Of a DNA stretch of 64,000 nucleotides, positions 26,965-36,735 are shown in pieces. Numbering within the stretch: position 1 is the first letter of the stretch; each line of letters opens with the position of its first letter. Source of the stretch: an uncultured Draconibacterium sp. (GTDB lineage: Bacteria; Bacteroidota; Bacteroidia; Bacteroidales; Prolixibacteraceae). The stretch covers positions 2,204,501 to 2,268,500 of the forward strand of contig NZ_OY781365.1 in assembly GCF_963676815.1 (NCBI RefSeq), in the 5' to 3' direction. Below the pieces are notes generated by a model. The model saw nothing but the letters and a program-made list of their open reading frames with translations, did not search any database and was not told the origin of the DNA. A program made the translations under genes and the position numbers.

Positions 26965-29900
26965 TTAGAATGACAAGTGTAGTCCAAACATTACTGTTTG
27001 TGGTGTTGGATACGATGCGTAGTTGTAACCCGGAGTAAATGTACCGCCGGCAAAATCTACGTTGTAACCTTCGTATTTCGTGATTGTTGCAATATTCTGT
27101 GCCGAAACATACATACGCACATTGTGAATATAGCCACCAAACCATTGATCAGGGAAATTATATCCTAATTCGATATTTGCAATTTTCAGGTACGATGCAT
27201 CTTGAATGAATCGCTGGCTGAACATATCGTTTGTAATAGAACCTGTTGATTTGTAGGCTACACGTGGTACGTCGGTATTTGTATTTTCCGGTGTCCATGC
27301 ATTCAGCGCGTCGGTTGTTTTATTAAGCATGCCATACGAGCTGCTTAAAGTAACACCAACAAAGTCTACTGCTTTAAATCCTGCTGCACCATGTGTTGAA
27401 ATACTCAAATCAAAACCATTCCATTCGGCACGTGCATTAAACCCAAAGTTTATGTCAGGTAAACCACTGCCCAGGTAAGTTTGGTCTTCGTTGGTAATTT
27501 CGCCATCGTTGTTAAGATCGGCGTATGCAACATCACCAGGTTGTGCACCGGGTTGGTTAATGTATCCGCCTTCTGAATTTACACGGGTATCAATTTCTTC
27601 CTGCGACTGGAAAATGCCCTCGTAAACGTAACCATAGAACGAACCAACTTCGCGTCCAACTTCTGTTCTGCTGTTGCCATCGGTACGTGGTTCGCCCGAA
27701 ACACCCAGTTTAGTTACCTCGTTATTAAGAGTTGATAAGTTGGCAGAGATATCGAACTTAACAGCATGTTGATGATTGTGATAGGCAGCCAGGAACTCTA
27801 AACCTGAGTTTTCCATGGTTGCAGCATTCATTGTTACCGTTCCGTTTGTAGCTCCTGCATTGGCAGGTACAGCTACACTATATAACAGATCTTCTGAAGT
27901 TGACTTATACCAGTCGAAAGTAAATTCCATTTTATTATTGAACATGGCAAGGTCGAGACCAAAGTCAATAGTTTTCTTTTTCTCCCAACGGATGGCAGTA
28001 TTTACATAGTTTGAAATGGCCGAGCCGGTTACTTTGTCGTTGTCGAAACTGTAAGTATAATCGCCTCTTGCCATAATATCCATATACTGATATTCTCCAA
28101 TGTTCTCGTTACCCAATTCACCATAACTACCACGCACCTTCAACAGGTTAATGGTTGATTCGTCAACCGGGAAGAAGTTTTCGCGTTCAATACGCCAACC
28201 TGCTGATACAGATGGGAACCAGTCCCAACGATCGTCAGAAGAAAGACGGCTTGAACCATCGCGACGTACCGTTGCCGAAAGCAGGTATTTATCGTCGTAA
28301 TTGTAGTTGATACGACCAATGTACGAAGCCAGCACATGTTCAGTTTCGCGTGTGTAACCCGATGTTTCTTCGGCGTTACCTACCTGCAGGAAGTAAGGCT
28401 CTGGCATGTTAACACCTGTACCTGTAAGTGTGTGGAAAAGCTCGCGCTGGAAAGTTTGACCGGCAAGCATATTTACATGATGACGACCAAATGTACCATC
28501 GTAAGTTAAAGTGTTTTCAATCAATGCATCGCTAAAGCTACGGTAGCCTTGTGTCAGTTTTTCGTTGCTTTTCGACAAGTAGTTGGTTGTACTCTGAATA
28601 AATGCAGGAACAAAAGTAAAGTCCTTTGCAGTGGTTTTGCTGTACGACAAGTTAAGGTTGTAATTCAACTTGTGGTTTTCATTTACCTCTCCAACCATAT
28701 CAATAAGGTCGACATTTGCTGAACCTGAAGCTACAACGCGGTCAACTATAGTGTTTCTTTCCAAAAGGTTATTGGTAAGTAAAAGGTTGGTTACACGTAG
28801 GTCGCCATGCACATCGTCGTAATAAGTACCATAACCGTATGAGTCGTAAGTATATTCTGATGCTGAAGAAATTTTGTCGTCGAGCACCCAGGTTGATTCA
28901 TCGTAGGCTTTAATACTCGGAGGAGTAAGCAATGCCGATGCCATTACCGGATATTGTGCTCCGTATAAACCCTGAACATACTCATTGGCATTACTTAGCG
29001 ACATATTATCCTGATCGCTGTGGCTGTATACCAGGTTTGTTTTGATTTTAACAAACTTAACATCCATAGTGTTATTAACACGTGCGGTGTAACGTTCGAA
29101 GTTAGGACCTGCACCTTCCATGGTTCCTTCCTGTTTGTAGTAGTCGAGCGCAATGTTGTAGGTATTGTTTTCGCCTCCGCCAGAGATATTTACGTTGTGG
29201 TTTTGACGAATACCGGTTTTAAAGGCTTCTTCAAACCAGTCGGTGTTAACTTCCGCAGGATCAACATACTTGCTGCTTGTTGGATCATACCCGGCAGGAG
29301 CATCCAGGTCGTTGTTGCCAAACGCCATGTTTATATATTCTCCATACTGGTAGGCATCCATAACGTTGTATACGCCTTCTTCAACCTTGTCGATACCCAA
29401 ATATCCTTTGTAGTCAATTTTCATTGGCTGATTCTTCTTACCCTGTTTTGTGGTGATAATTACCACACCGTTTGCAGCACGCGAACCGTAAATTGCGGCA
29501 GCTGATGCGTCTTTCAGAACCTGAAGCGTTTCGATATCGTTTGGCGAGAAGTCGCGAATTGTTGTTCCCATTGGTACTCCATCAACAACGTAAAGTGGTG
29601 CGGTGCTACCAAACGAACCAATACCACGAATACGTACCGTTGGATCGGCACCAGGTTGTCCGTCAGAAGTAATTTGAACACCTGAAACTTTACCCTGAAG
29701 CATTGTAGAGATGTTTGAGTTCGATACTTTTTTCATCTCGTCGGCGTCAACAACTGCAACCGCACCGGTAAGGTCGACTTTACGTTGTGTACCGTAACCT
29801 ACTACCACTACCTGGTCAAGTCCAATCATATCGGCAGCCAATGCAATGTTGCCAAGATCTGTTTTTCCGTCAACGGCTACTTCAATACTTTTGTACCCGA

Positions 29901-30162
29901 TAAACGAAATTGTAAGCGTCGCGTCAGCAGGAACAGACAACGAGAAGTTACCATCAATATCAGTAATTGTTCCGTTTGTTGTTCCTAGTTCTTGTATGGT
30001 TGCTCCCGGAAGCGGTTCTCCGCTTTCGTCAACAATTTTACCTTTAACTGTTATGTTGTCTTGTTGAGCCATTGACACCTGGTCCGCACTGTCATTGCCT
30101 TCTGCGTATGTTGCTGTGGTAAATGCCAGCAGTCCCAACAGGATTATAAATAAATATTTCAT
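26965..30162 (-). CDS. SusC/RagA TonB-dependent transporter (arabinan operon)
   Basis: A 1065-residue outer-membrane transporter. It has a signal peptide (about 1-20), a carboxypeptidase-regulatory-like domain (about 36-115, GKIVDESGEPLPGATIQELGT), a plug (about 118-240, VVVGYGTQRKVDLTGAV, AAIYGSRAANGVVIITTKQG) and a barrel ending PQTVMFGLHLSF. Unlike the other two SusC proteins here it has no STN domain, which agrees with control by the HTCS and not by an ECF/anti-sigma pair. It follows the glycan-binding protein gene by 26 bp. Confidence 0.94.
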   Translation of the reverse strand: MKYLFIILLGLLAFTTATYAEGNDSADQVSMAQQDNITVKGKIVDESGEPLPGATIQELGTTNGTITDIDGNFSLSVPADATLTISFIGYKSIEVAVDGKTDLGNIALAADMIGLDQVVVVGYGTQRKVDLTGAVAVVDADEMKKVSNSNISTMLQGKVSGVQITSDGQPGADPTVRIRGIGSFGSTAPLYVVDGVPMGTTIRDFSPNDIETLQVLKDASAAAIYGSRAANGVVIITTKQGKKNQPMKIDYKGYLGIDKVEEGVYNVMDAYQYGEYINMAFGNNDLDAPAGYDPTSSKYVDPAEVNTDWFEEAFKTGIRQNHNVNISGGGENNTYNIALDYYKQEGTMEGAGPNFERYTARVNNTMDVKFVKIKTNLVYSHSDQDNMSLSNANEYVQGLYGAQYPVMASALLTPPSIKAYDESTWVLDDKISSASEYTYDSYGYGTYYDDVHGDLRVTNLLLTNNLLERNTIVDRVVASGSANVDLIDMVGEVNENHKLNYNLNLSYSKTTAKDFTFVPAFIQSTTNYLSKSNEKLTQGYRSFSDALIENTLTYDGTFGRHHVNMLAGQTFQRELFHTLTGTGVNMPEPYFLQVGNAEETSGYTRETEHVLASYIGRINYNYDDKYLLSATVRRDGSSRLSSDDRWDWFPSVSAGWRIERENFFPVDESTINLLKVRGSYGELGNENIGEYQYMDIMARGDYTYSFDNDKVTGSAISNYVNTAIRWEKKKTIDFGLDLAMFNNKMEFTFDWYKSTSEDLLYSVAVPANAGATNGTVTMNAATMENSGLEFLAAYHNHQHAVKFDISANLSTLNNEVTKLGVSGEPRTDGNSRTEVGREVGSFYGYVYEGIFQSQEEIDTRVNSEGGYINQPGAQPGDVAYADLNNDGEITNEDQTYLGSGLPDINFGFNARAEWNGFDLSISTHGAAGFKAVDFVGVTLSSSYGMLNKTTDALNAWTPENTNTDVPRVAYKSTGSITNDMFSQRFIQDASYLKIANIELGYNFPDQWFGGYIHNVRMYVSAQNIATITKYEGYNVDFAGGTFTPGYNYASYPTPQTVMFGLHLSF

Positions 30163-30188
30163 AGTTTAATTATGTTTTATCTTAGTGA

Positions 30189-31886
30189 TTATTCAACAAT
30201 TACGATATAAGATCCTTCCAGTACAATTGCGTAGTTCAAATCAGCGCTGTCAACTGTAATTCCTGCATATTCCTGGAAATGTGTTTCGCCGGTTGCATAA
30301 GTAACATCGTAACGAATATCAGCAGTGTCGTCGCCGTTATTTGTTACAGTTATCTCAATTTTTGAACCGCTTATGTTTGCTCCAAAAATGTCGAAGTTCC
30401 AATCGTTGCTACGAGTTGCTGTTGCATAGCCGTCGCCCCATCCAAAGTTGTCCATACGAACTACGCCGTATTCTGTCATGTCGGCTCTACGCAGGATTGT
30501 ACTCGGACTGTTCCAGTTGTTAATTCCGTTTGAGTAAGCATACATGGTAAGCGTTTTGCTTTCGCCTGCAGCAACCGGGTAATCATCAGAGAATTGTGAC
30601 CACCAACCGGTAGAGAAATCGTTAGCACCAACCTGGCCAATACCTTTAACAAGTGTTACCGGGCAGGTTGTAGTTACTGTACTTGTTGCACCAACATAAG
30701 AAATTTCAGCACTTTGTGCACCTTCGGCAGCCGGAATCATTCCAAACTGCAACGCGTCGTTAGCCAGTACTCCGGTTGTTCCGTCAGAATAAGTAACAGT
30801 TACTTCCAAACCTCTGGTGTTGAAAATGATACCGCTCGTGTCGTTATAAAAATAATAAGTTGTTATAATCGGTAAATTAGTAACTTCTAAACTTGATACT
30901 GAGTTAGTAACTTCAAGTGTGTAGTATGTTGTTACCGGAGTTGTTAATTCGCCCTGCTTCGTTTTGTTGTAGGCAAGAATTACTGTTTTTTCTCCTAAGG
31001 TTGTCATATCCGGAATTACCGAAAATGCAATGTCTGTTGTATCAACTTCTTCTGATGATCCGTCGGCGTAAGTTACAGTGGCTACTGCATCGCCCCAGAA
31101 ATCTTCGTTGCCAATTTCAACAAAATCAGGAGTTCCTGAAACTGAAATTGAAATCGGATCTACATCTTCAACAACAGTCATTTCAGAAGGTAAAAGGTAT
31201 GCTTCTTTCATTTCGAAATAGCTGGCGTCAGTAATCAGATAAGCATAAATATCGTCAGTTGCTGATACCGGTTGCTGGTAAGTCATGGTTAATACTGTAC
31301 CGTTAGTTCCTTCTGCAACGGCCGTAACAAATGCATTACCGGTAACCGAGTGGTCGACTTCCAGTGTAACATAAGCGCCTTGCATGGTTGTACGGAAGTC
31401 GTTCCAAATGTCGTCATCGCCATCGGTGTCAGGATAATCCTGCGATATCATTGCCAAATCGAAATCGTCGTTACCCCAGCCGTAGGCATCGGAACGAAGA
31501 ACGAAATATTGTTCAAAGCCATCGGCATCGCGATCATCCATATTTGCTATGGCCAGGTTCCAGTTGTTCCAGTTGTTAACTCCTGAACCGTGATTAACAA
31601 ATTCTAAGTGCAACAGTTTGTTTGTAGGAATGGCAAAGTAATCAGAGATTACGGAGTTCCAGCCGGAGCTGTTATCTTCTGCTCCCACTATCGCTGTTGA
31701 GATGTTGATATAGGTAGTATCACCTGTATCAATGCTTGCTTTTGCAGCGGCAATTGAGTCGATTCTGCTTTGCAGATCAGAAGGTGAATCAATAGAATAA
31801 ATATCCATTTCTTCGCACCCAACTAAGCTAAATGCTGCCAAAACAGCTACGCCCAATGCGTACCTTAATAGTTTAGATAATTTCAT
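30189..31886 (-). CDS. Surface glycan-binding lipoprotein with duplicated binding module
   Basis: A 565-residue lipoprotein counted from the ATG at 31886, which gives MKLSKLLRY and Cys24 (LVGCEEMD); an in-frame ATG at 31910 adds 8 residues. Two related modules lie at about 60-237 and 417-565. Both share a W-x-S-x-x-SD-Y start, a GVNNWNNW / GINNWNSP loop and an AYGWGND / NFGWGDG loop. Between them are two bacterial Ig-like domains (about 240-330 and 335-415, VTYADGSSEEV and VTYSDGTTGVL). Its place between the HTCS and SusC matches the surface glycan-binding protein of known Bacteroides arabinan loci. It is the first gene of the operon. I see no catalytic residues; the aromatic loops suggest sugar binding. 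Confidence 0.75.
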   Translation of the reverse strand: MKLSKLLRYALGVAVLAAFSLVGCEEMDIYSIDSPSDLQSRIDSIAAAKASIDTGDTTYINISTAIVGAEDNSSGWNSVISDYFAIPTNKLLHLEFVNHGSGVNNWNNWNLAIANMDDRDADGFEQYFVLRSDAYGWGNDDFDLAMISQDYPDTDGDDDIWNDFRTTMQGAYVTLEVDHSVTGNAFVTAVAEGTNGTVLTMTYQQPVSATDDIYAYLITDASYFEMKEAYLLPSEMTVVEDVDPISISVSGTPDFVEIGNEDFWGDAVATVTYADGSSEEVDTTDIAFSVIPDMTTLGEKTVILAYNKTKQGELTTPVTTYYTLEVTNSVSSLEVTNLPIITTYYFYNDTSGIIFNTRGLEVTVTYSDGTTGVLANDALQFGMIPAAEGAQSAEISYVGATSTVTTTCPVTLVKGIGQVGANDFSTGWWSQFSDDYPVAAGESKTLTMYAYSNGINNWNSPSTILRRADMTEYGVVRMDNFGWGDGYATATRSNDWNFDIFGANISGSKIEITVTNNGDDTADIRYDVTYATGETHFQEYAGITVDSADLNYAIVLEGSYIVIVE

Positions 31887-32212
31887 AAAATTTAATTTGA
31901 TTAAGTTCATTCTTATTTTTGTTATATCTGAATCGATTTCCTTTTAATAAGATTCCGAATAATTTTCTGATATGGGCGATTGCCCTCTTGTCAAAATCAT
32001 CAGACAGATTGATTGGTCTGCCTCTTCTGATTTGAACGGATGAGATAGTTCTGTTACATAAGTCAAGTTCTTTTGCATGATTAATAAATTGGTTTACCTA
32101 TAATTTCGATTGGTAAAATTATTGAGGGCATTTTGTATTTAGGTGGACAATTTAATATTGAAAGTGGACGATTGTGGAAATCTTACATGCGGCGGGGGTA
32201 GTGTGCTGATAA
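31887..32212. promoter_or_regulatory. Promoter region of the arabinan operon (326 bp without a gene)
   Basis: The gap between the HTCS stop and the glycan-binding protein start. It contains the minus-strand direct repeat described separately (32142-32170) and, 41 bp downstream of that, TAGGTAAA (32100-32093), a partial match to the TAnnTTTG box. This implies a leader of about 200 nt before the first gene. I see no clear terminator for the HTCS gene and no other gene. Confidence 0.5.
32142..32170 (-). promoter_or_regulatory. Candidate HTCS operator, arabinan operon
   Basis: On the minus strand, CGTCCACT (32170-32163) and TGTCCACC (32149-32142) form a direct repeat with an exact 21-bp period, two helical turns, as expected for an AraC-type regulator bound as a tandem dimer. 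The same half-site type and spacing occur at 36592-36620 and 37317-37345. Confidence 0.6.
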
Positions 32213-35200
32213 TTAGTTGGTAGAGTGTTTTTTCGAGAAGTCGCTGGGGCTCGATCCGTAGAACTTTTTAAAGATACGACTAAAATATTTTGGGTCGTTA
32301 AAACCGGTTTTAAATGCAATTTCGGATATTGATTGATCGCTTGTTTTTATCATTTCAACCGACTTTTTCAATTTATACGAATTAATAAAATCGGTAATGT
32401 TCAGATCGGTGAGAGCCTTTATTTTTTTGTACAACAAACTGCGGCTTACAAACATTTCGCGGGCAAATTGTTCAACCGAAAAATCGGGTTCGCTAAAGTT
32501 TTTATCTAAAACCTGGTAGGCTTTTGTAATAAATTCCTCGTCGAGTTTGTTGGATGAAAATTTATCGGGCGAAAGAGGTTCCGGACTACTAAAAATGTCT
32601 TTAATTTTTCTGCGCGACTCAATGATGTTGCGCATTTTTATTTGCAGAATTTGCAGGTTAAAAGGTTTCGGAATATAATCGTCGGCACCGGTTTCCAGTC
32701 CTTCAATCCAACTTTCTACCATGCTTTTAGCCGTGAGCAGGATAATTGGAATGTGGCTGGTTTGTATATTCTTTTTCAGGCGGCTACACAATTCAATACC
32801 GTCCATAACCGGCATCATCACGTCGCTGATAATTAATTCGGGCGAATATTTTTTCGCCATTTCAAGACCAATTTTTCCATTTTCGGCACCCAGAACACGA
32901 TAGTCTGACCGAAGTGTTTGTAACAAGAAACTGCGCAAATCAAAGTTGTCTTCAACAATTAATAGGGTTGGTTTGCCTTTTTCGTCTGTGGTCTCTTCTT
33001 CCAGTTCGTAATCGGTATTTCGTGCTAAAATGTGCTCCGATAGTACATTTACCCGTCCCTCAAGATTGATTTCGGTAGGTATGCTGGTTTCATTAATATC
33101 TTCCGGTTCAAAACGGTTTTTCGAATAAGGAATACAAACAGTAAACGTGCTGCCTTTCTGAGTTTCGCTTTGTACCGTAATTTCACCGTTTAATGCCTGA
33201 ACGATCTCATAAGTTAATGCCAATCCAATTCCCGAGCTGGTAAAATCGGTTTGTTTCCCCGATTCCGAGTCTTTATAAAACCGGTTAAAAATGTGTGGTA
33301 AATGTTCTTTTGATATCCCTCGTCCGGTGTCGATAACACTAATGGCTACAAATGGCGCATCAATGCAGTTTTCCTTGTCTTCGGTAAACTGCTCCATTTT
33401 TAAGGTTATCGATCCTGAGGCCTGTGTATTTTTAAAAGCATTGGAAAGCAGGTTGTAAAAAACGTTTTCTACTTTTTCGGCATCAAACCAGGTTTCGTCC
33501 GTTATTTTGGCAGCTTCAAAACGGTAGTCAACGCGCTGGTGTTCAGCCAGATCTTTAAACGACTCGAAAATGCCGTGTAAAAATTCCTGCAGGTTGCCTT
33601 TACTGATATTTAGTTTTAGTTTACCGGTTTCAATGCGCCTAAAATAAAGCAACTGGTTAATAAGGTGTAGCAGCCGCTGTGCATTTCGGTTAATAATGTT
33701 TAAGGTATTTTGGGTGTTGGCATCACCTTTCATGTTTCGCATTAACTGCTCAAGCGGGTCGATAATGAGCGTTAAGGGGGTACGGAATTCGTGCGAAATA
33801 TTGGTAAAAAAACGTAAACGCAACTGGTTTACCAACTTAACTTTTTCGTTCAGTTCAATCACTTCGTCGCGCTGTTTCGAAATTTGCTGGTTTTGTTTTT
33901 CCAGCTCTTCTTTTTGTTCCTCAATTTTAAAAGTTCGTTCGCGTACCTGTTGTTCGAGTTTGCGTTTTTGCTCTTTCAGAAACTGGGTTCGGTAACGAAT
34001 GTAAAGAACTACCATTGCGGTAATAAAAAGTATAGCCAGTAGTTGAAACCAGGCCGTTTCCCAAAACGGTGGAACTATGGTAATGGTAAGTGCCGTGTAA
34101 TTTTCCGACCAAATGCCATCGCTGTTGGCCGCTTTTACTTTAAAAACATATTGTCCGCCCGAGAGGTTGGTGTAGTTTGCAAATCGCCTGTTCGACGATA
34201 CTTCAACCCAGTTCTGATCCACGCCCTCCATTTGGTAGGCATATTTTATTTTGCCGGGTTGAAAATAGTCGAGTGCCGAGAATTCGATGGAGAAAACGGC
34301 ATCTTTGTAGGACAGTACTATTTCTTTTGTTTCGCTGATTGGCGCATCTAAAATAACTTTCGAGTGATATTTTTCGCCAATAATAACCGGTTCGCTAAAA
34401 ACGGAGAACTGGGTGAATACGGGCTTTGGAATATTAGGGTACGATGCAAATTCGGAAGGATTAAAATAGTTTAGCCCCTTTATTCCTCCAAAATATAGGT
34501 TTCCCTGCTCGTCGGAACACGAAGCCGACCAGTAAAACTGATCGCTTAAAAGGCCATCGCTCGAGTAGTAATTCTGAAAGGTTTCGCTCTCCGGATCAAA
34601 TCGCGACAATCCGTTATCGGTTGATATCCACAAATTTCCTTGTGCATCTTCTTCTATGGAGTAGGTTACATTATTGCACAAGCCATTTTGTTCGGTGTAA
34701 TTTATAAAGCCGCCATTTTCGGTGTATTTGCAAATGCCGTTTCCGTAGGTTCCAATCCATATGGTGCCATCGTGCGATTCGAAAAGAGAGATGACGTAAT
34801 TACCTTTTAGTGATGATGAGTCGGTTGGGCTGCTTACAAATTTTTCAAAATCAATTTGTTCGGTGTTTTCGTTGAAAGCCAGTAAATGCGAGCGGTTAAA
34901 ACGATACAGTCCATTTTCAGTTCCTACCCAAACCCGGTTGCGACTATCGGTAAGCAAACAGCCAATTTCGAGTGTTTGATCGATATTCATTTTCTCGTGA
35001 ATGCGCAAAAACGAATCATCTTCAGGATCGTAAATATCAAGTCCGCCACGGGTTCCTACCAAAATATGCTTATCGTCGAGATATTCAAGACTTGAAATAA
35101 AACTGCTGCTCAAACTTTTTGGATCGTCGGGAGTATTTACCAGTACTTCGAAGCGGTTTTGCCGTTCGGCCAGCAATTTGTTTAATCCTCCGCCCCATGT

Positions 35201-36499
35201 TCCAACAAGTAAATGGTTTTGGTAATCGCGAATAAACGATGTTACAAAGTTGCTGTTTATACTTTGTGGATTTTCATCCGATTGCTGAAAATGAATGGTG
35301 TTTCGGCCATTTCTGCTAATGCGGCTAACTCCGCCACCGGCTGTTCCAACCCACAAAACGTCTTTTTCGGTAAAAATGGAGTTAACGGTATTGTGGCTTA
35401 TTGAGTTTGTGTTTGCAGCTTCGTGGGTGAGTGCATTAAATGGCTTCTGATAGGTGTTGTAATGGTTAATTCCTCCCTTTTCGGTGCCAATCCAAATATT
35501 TCCCAGCTCGTCGGCGTATAGCGAATTTACAAAGGGATTATTCAGGTATTCTCTCTCTTCGCTGCTTGCAGGCAGGCTCGAAAATGTTTGCGAAACCGGA
35601 TTATAAAAGTTTAAACCGCCCAGGGTTCCAATCATTACAGTTCCATTTCGGTCTTCAATAATATCATAAACTGCTAAGTGGTTCAGGTCGTTTGGGTTGT
35701 TGTTATCGGCTCCGTAATAGGTTAAATTAAGTGTGCCGGCATTAAAATAGTACAAACCAACATCAATTGTACCCAGCCAAATGTTTCCTTTTCGGTCGGC
35801 ATGAATGGTTTGGATGTGTATCCCCTCAATATCGGCCATGTATTCATAAAGTCTTTCCCAAACGGGTTTGGGTTTTCCACCCGAGAGGTTAATAACCGAT
35901 AATCCGTTGTTGGTGCCGGCCAGTAAATGATTATCGGGTAAAAGGCATAAATGATTTACATTTTTATCGGTAAGCTGGTTTTCAAAAACCGATTCAACCG
36001 ACGTTATTGTTTGTGCGTTGTTTTCAATTTTCCAAATGCCGTTTCCGGCTGTGGCAACCCAAATCGTATTGTCTTCGTCGTTTATAATATGAGTGATCGA
36101 GACAAATCCCAGTTTTTCAGTTAAAAGCGGAACTTCAACAAATTTAAGCATTGAATAATCAAAAAAAGCGAGACCTTTGTTGGTGCCCACCCAAAGATTA
36201 CCGTTTTGGTCTTCGCAAAGTGTTTGTATAAAATTTCCTGGCAGCCATTTTTCCTGCTGGCTCTGGAAGATTTGAAAAGTGTAACCATCGAAACGACAGA
36301 GTCCGTTCCAGGTTCCAAACCACATAAATCCGTTGCTGTCTTTTAAAATACAGTCGATGGTGTTTTGTGGCAATCCTTCGTTTGTAGTCAGGTAGTTTAG
36401 GCGCGGTTGTTCTAAAATGCTACTTTTTTGTGCATTGGTGCTTAGGCAAATACGAAAAACAAGAAGGAAAAAAATACCGTATTTGATAAACTTTAGCAT
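32213..36499 (-). CDS. Hybrid two-component system sensor kinase / AraC regulator (HTCS)
   Basis: A 1428-residue one-protein signalling system. Order: signal peptide (1-23); two seven-bladed propellers of Reg_prop repeats (about 30-735, repeats of the form D-x-x-G-x-x-W-x-GT); a Y_Y_Y domain (about 740-808); one membrane helix (about 812-836); a coiled coil; HisKA with phospho-acceptor His903 (NISHEFRTPL); ATPase (DTGRGISKEHLP, SSGIGLAL); receiver with Asp1226 (ISDVMMPVMDG); and a C-terminal AraC HTH (about 1330-1425, FVSRSLLYKKIKALT). Such proteins bind a specific oligosaccharide in the periplasm and activate the neighbouring PUL. It lies between the SusCD operon and the plus-strand enzyme operon and so probably controls both. 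All key residues are intact. Confidence 0.95.
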   Translation of the reverse strand: MLKFIKYGIFFLLVFRICLSTNAQKSSILEQPRLNYLTTNEGLPQNTIDCILKDSNGFMWFGTWNGLCRFDGYTFQIFQSQQEKWLPGNFIQTLCEDQNGNLWVGTNKGLAFFDYSMLKFVEVPLLTEKLGFVSITHIINDEDNTIWVATAGNGIWKIENNAQTITSVESVFENQLTDKNVNHLCLLPDNHLLAGTNNGLSVINLSGGKPKPVWERLYEYMADIEGIHIQTIHADRKGNIWLGTIDVGLYYFNAGTLNLTYYGADNNNPNDLNHLAVYDIIEDRNGTVMIGTLGGLNFYNPVSQTFSSLPASSEEREYLNNPFVNSLYADELGNIWIGTEKGGINHYNTYQKPFNALTHEAANTNSISHNTVNSIFTEKDVLWVGTAGGGVSRISRNGRNTIHFQQSDENPQSINSNFVTSFIRDYQNHLLVGTWGGGLNKLLAERQNRFEVLVNTPDDPKSLSSSFISSLEYLDDKHILVGTRGGLDIYDPEDDSFLRIHEKMNIDQTLEIGCLLTDSRNRVWVGTENGLYRFNRSHLLAFNENTEQIDFEKFVSSPTDSSSLKGNYVISLFESHDGTIWIGTYGNGICKYTENGGFINYTEQNGLCNNVTYSIEEDAQGNLWISTDNGLSRFDPESETFQNYYSSDGLLSDQFYWSASCSDEQGNLYFGGIKGLNYFNPSEFASYPNIPKPVFTQFSVFSEPVIIGEKYHSKVILDAPISETKEIVLSYKDAVFSIEFSALDYFQPGKIKYAYQMEGVDQNWVEVSSNRRFANYTNLSGGQYVFKVKAANSDGIWSENYTALTITIVPPFWETAWFQLLAILFITAMVVLYIRYRTQFLKEQKRKLEQQVRERTFKIEEQKEELEKQNQQISKQRDEVIELNEKVKLVNQLRLRFFTNISHEFRTPLTLIIDPLEQLMRNMKGDANTQNTLNIINRNAQRLLHLINQLLYFRRIETGKLKLNISKGNLQEFLHGIFESFKDLAEHQRVDYRFEAAKITDETWFDAEKVENVFYNLLSNAFKNTQASGSITLKMEQFTEDKENCIDAPFVAISVIDTGRGISKEHLPHIFNRFYKDSESGKQTDFTSSGIGLALTYEIVQALNGEITVQSETQKGSTFTVCIPYSKNRFEPEDINETSIPTEINLEGRVNVLSEHILARNTDYELEEETTDEKGKPTLLIVEDNFDLRSFLLQTLRSDYRVLGAENGKIGLEMAKKYSPELIISDVMMPVMDGIELCSRLKKNIQTSHIPIILLTAKSMVESWIEGLETGADDYIPKPFNLQILQIKMRNIIESRRKIKDIFSSPEPLSPDKFSSNKLDEEFITKAYQVLDKNFSEPDFSVEQFAREMFVSRSLLYKKIKALTDLNITDFINSYKLKKSVEMIKTSDQSISEIAFKTGFNDPKYFSRIFKKFYGSSPSDFSKKHSTN

Positions 36500-36591
36500 A
36501 AGTAGAGATTCGCGTAAATTGTTATCTACAAAACTATGGATTTAAATGAGATTGGGCAAGAAGCTGGTAAGTGCGTGTGTTTTTAAATATA

Positions 36592-36620
36592 TGTGCAAGT
36601 TTTTAAGCCATATGTCTTAA
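36592..36620 (+). promoter_or_regulatory. Candidate HTCS operator before the small Cys-rich gene
   Basis: TGTGCAAG (36592-36599) and TGTCTTAA (36613-36620) form a 21-bp-period direct repeat. The stretch TATGTGCAAGTTTTT is shared with the site at 37315. The distance from the second half site to the -7 box at 36662 is 41 bp, identical to the site at 37317-37345. Confidence 0.6.
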
Positions 36621-36661
36621 TAATACTTTACCAATAATTCTGGAAAGGTGGGAGTATATTT

Positions 36662-36669
36662 TAATTTTG
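36662..36669 (+). promoter_or_regulatory. -7 promoter box for the small Cys-rich gene
   Basis: TAATTTTG is a perfect match to the Bacteroidota TAnnTTTG -7 element. It lies 66 bp before the chosen ATG at 36736. No strong -33 TTTG is seen, which fits an activator-dependent promoter. Confidence 0.6.
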
Positions 36670-36735
36670 ATACATCGTGTTCAATGTTCGTTTTCAATAG
36701 ATTAGTTGAACAGGAAAACTAAAACCTTAACTAAA

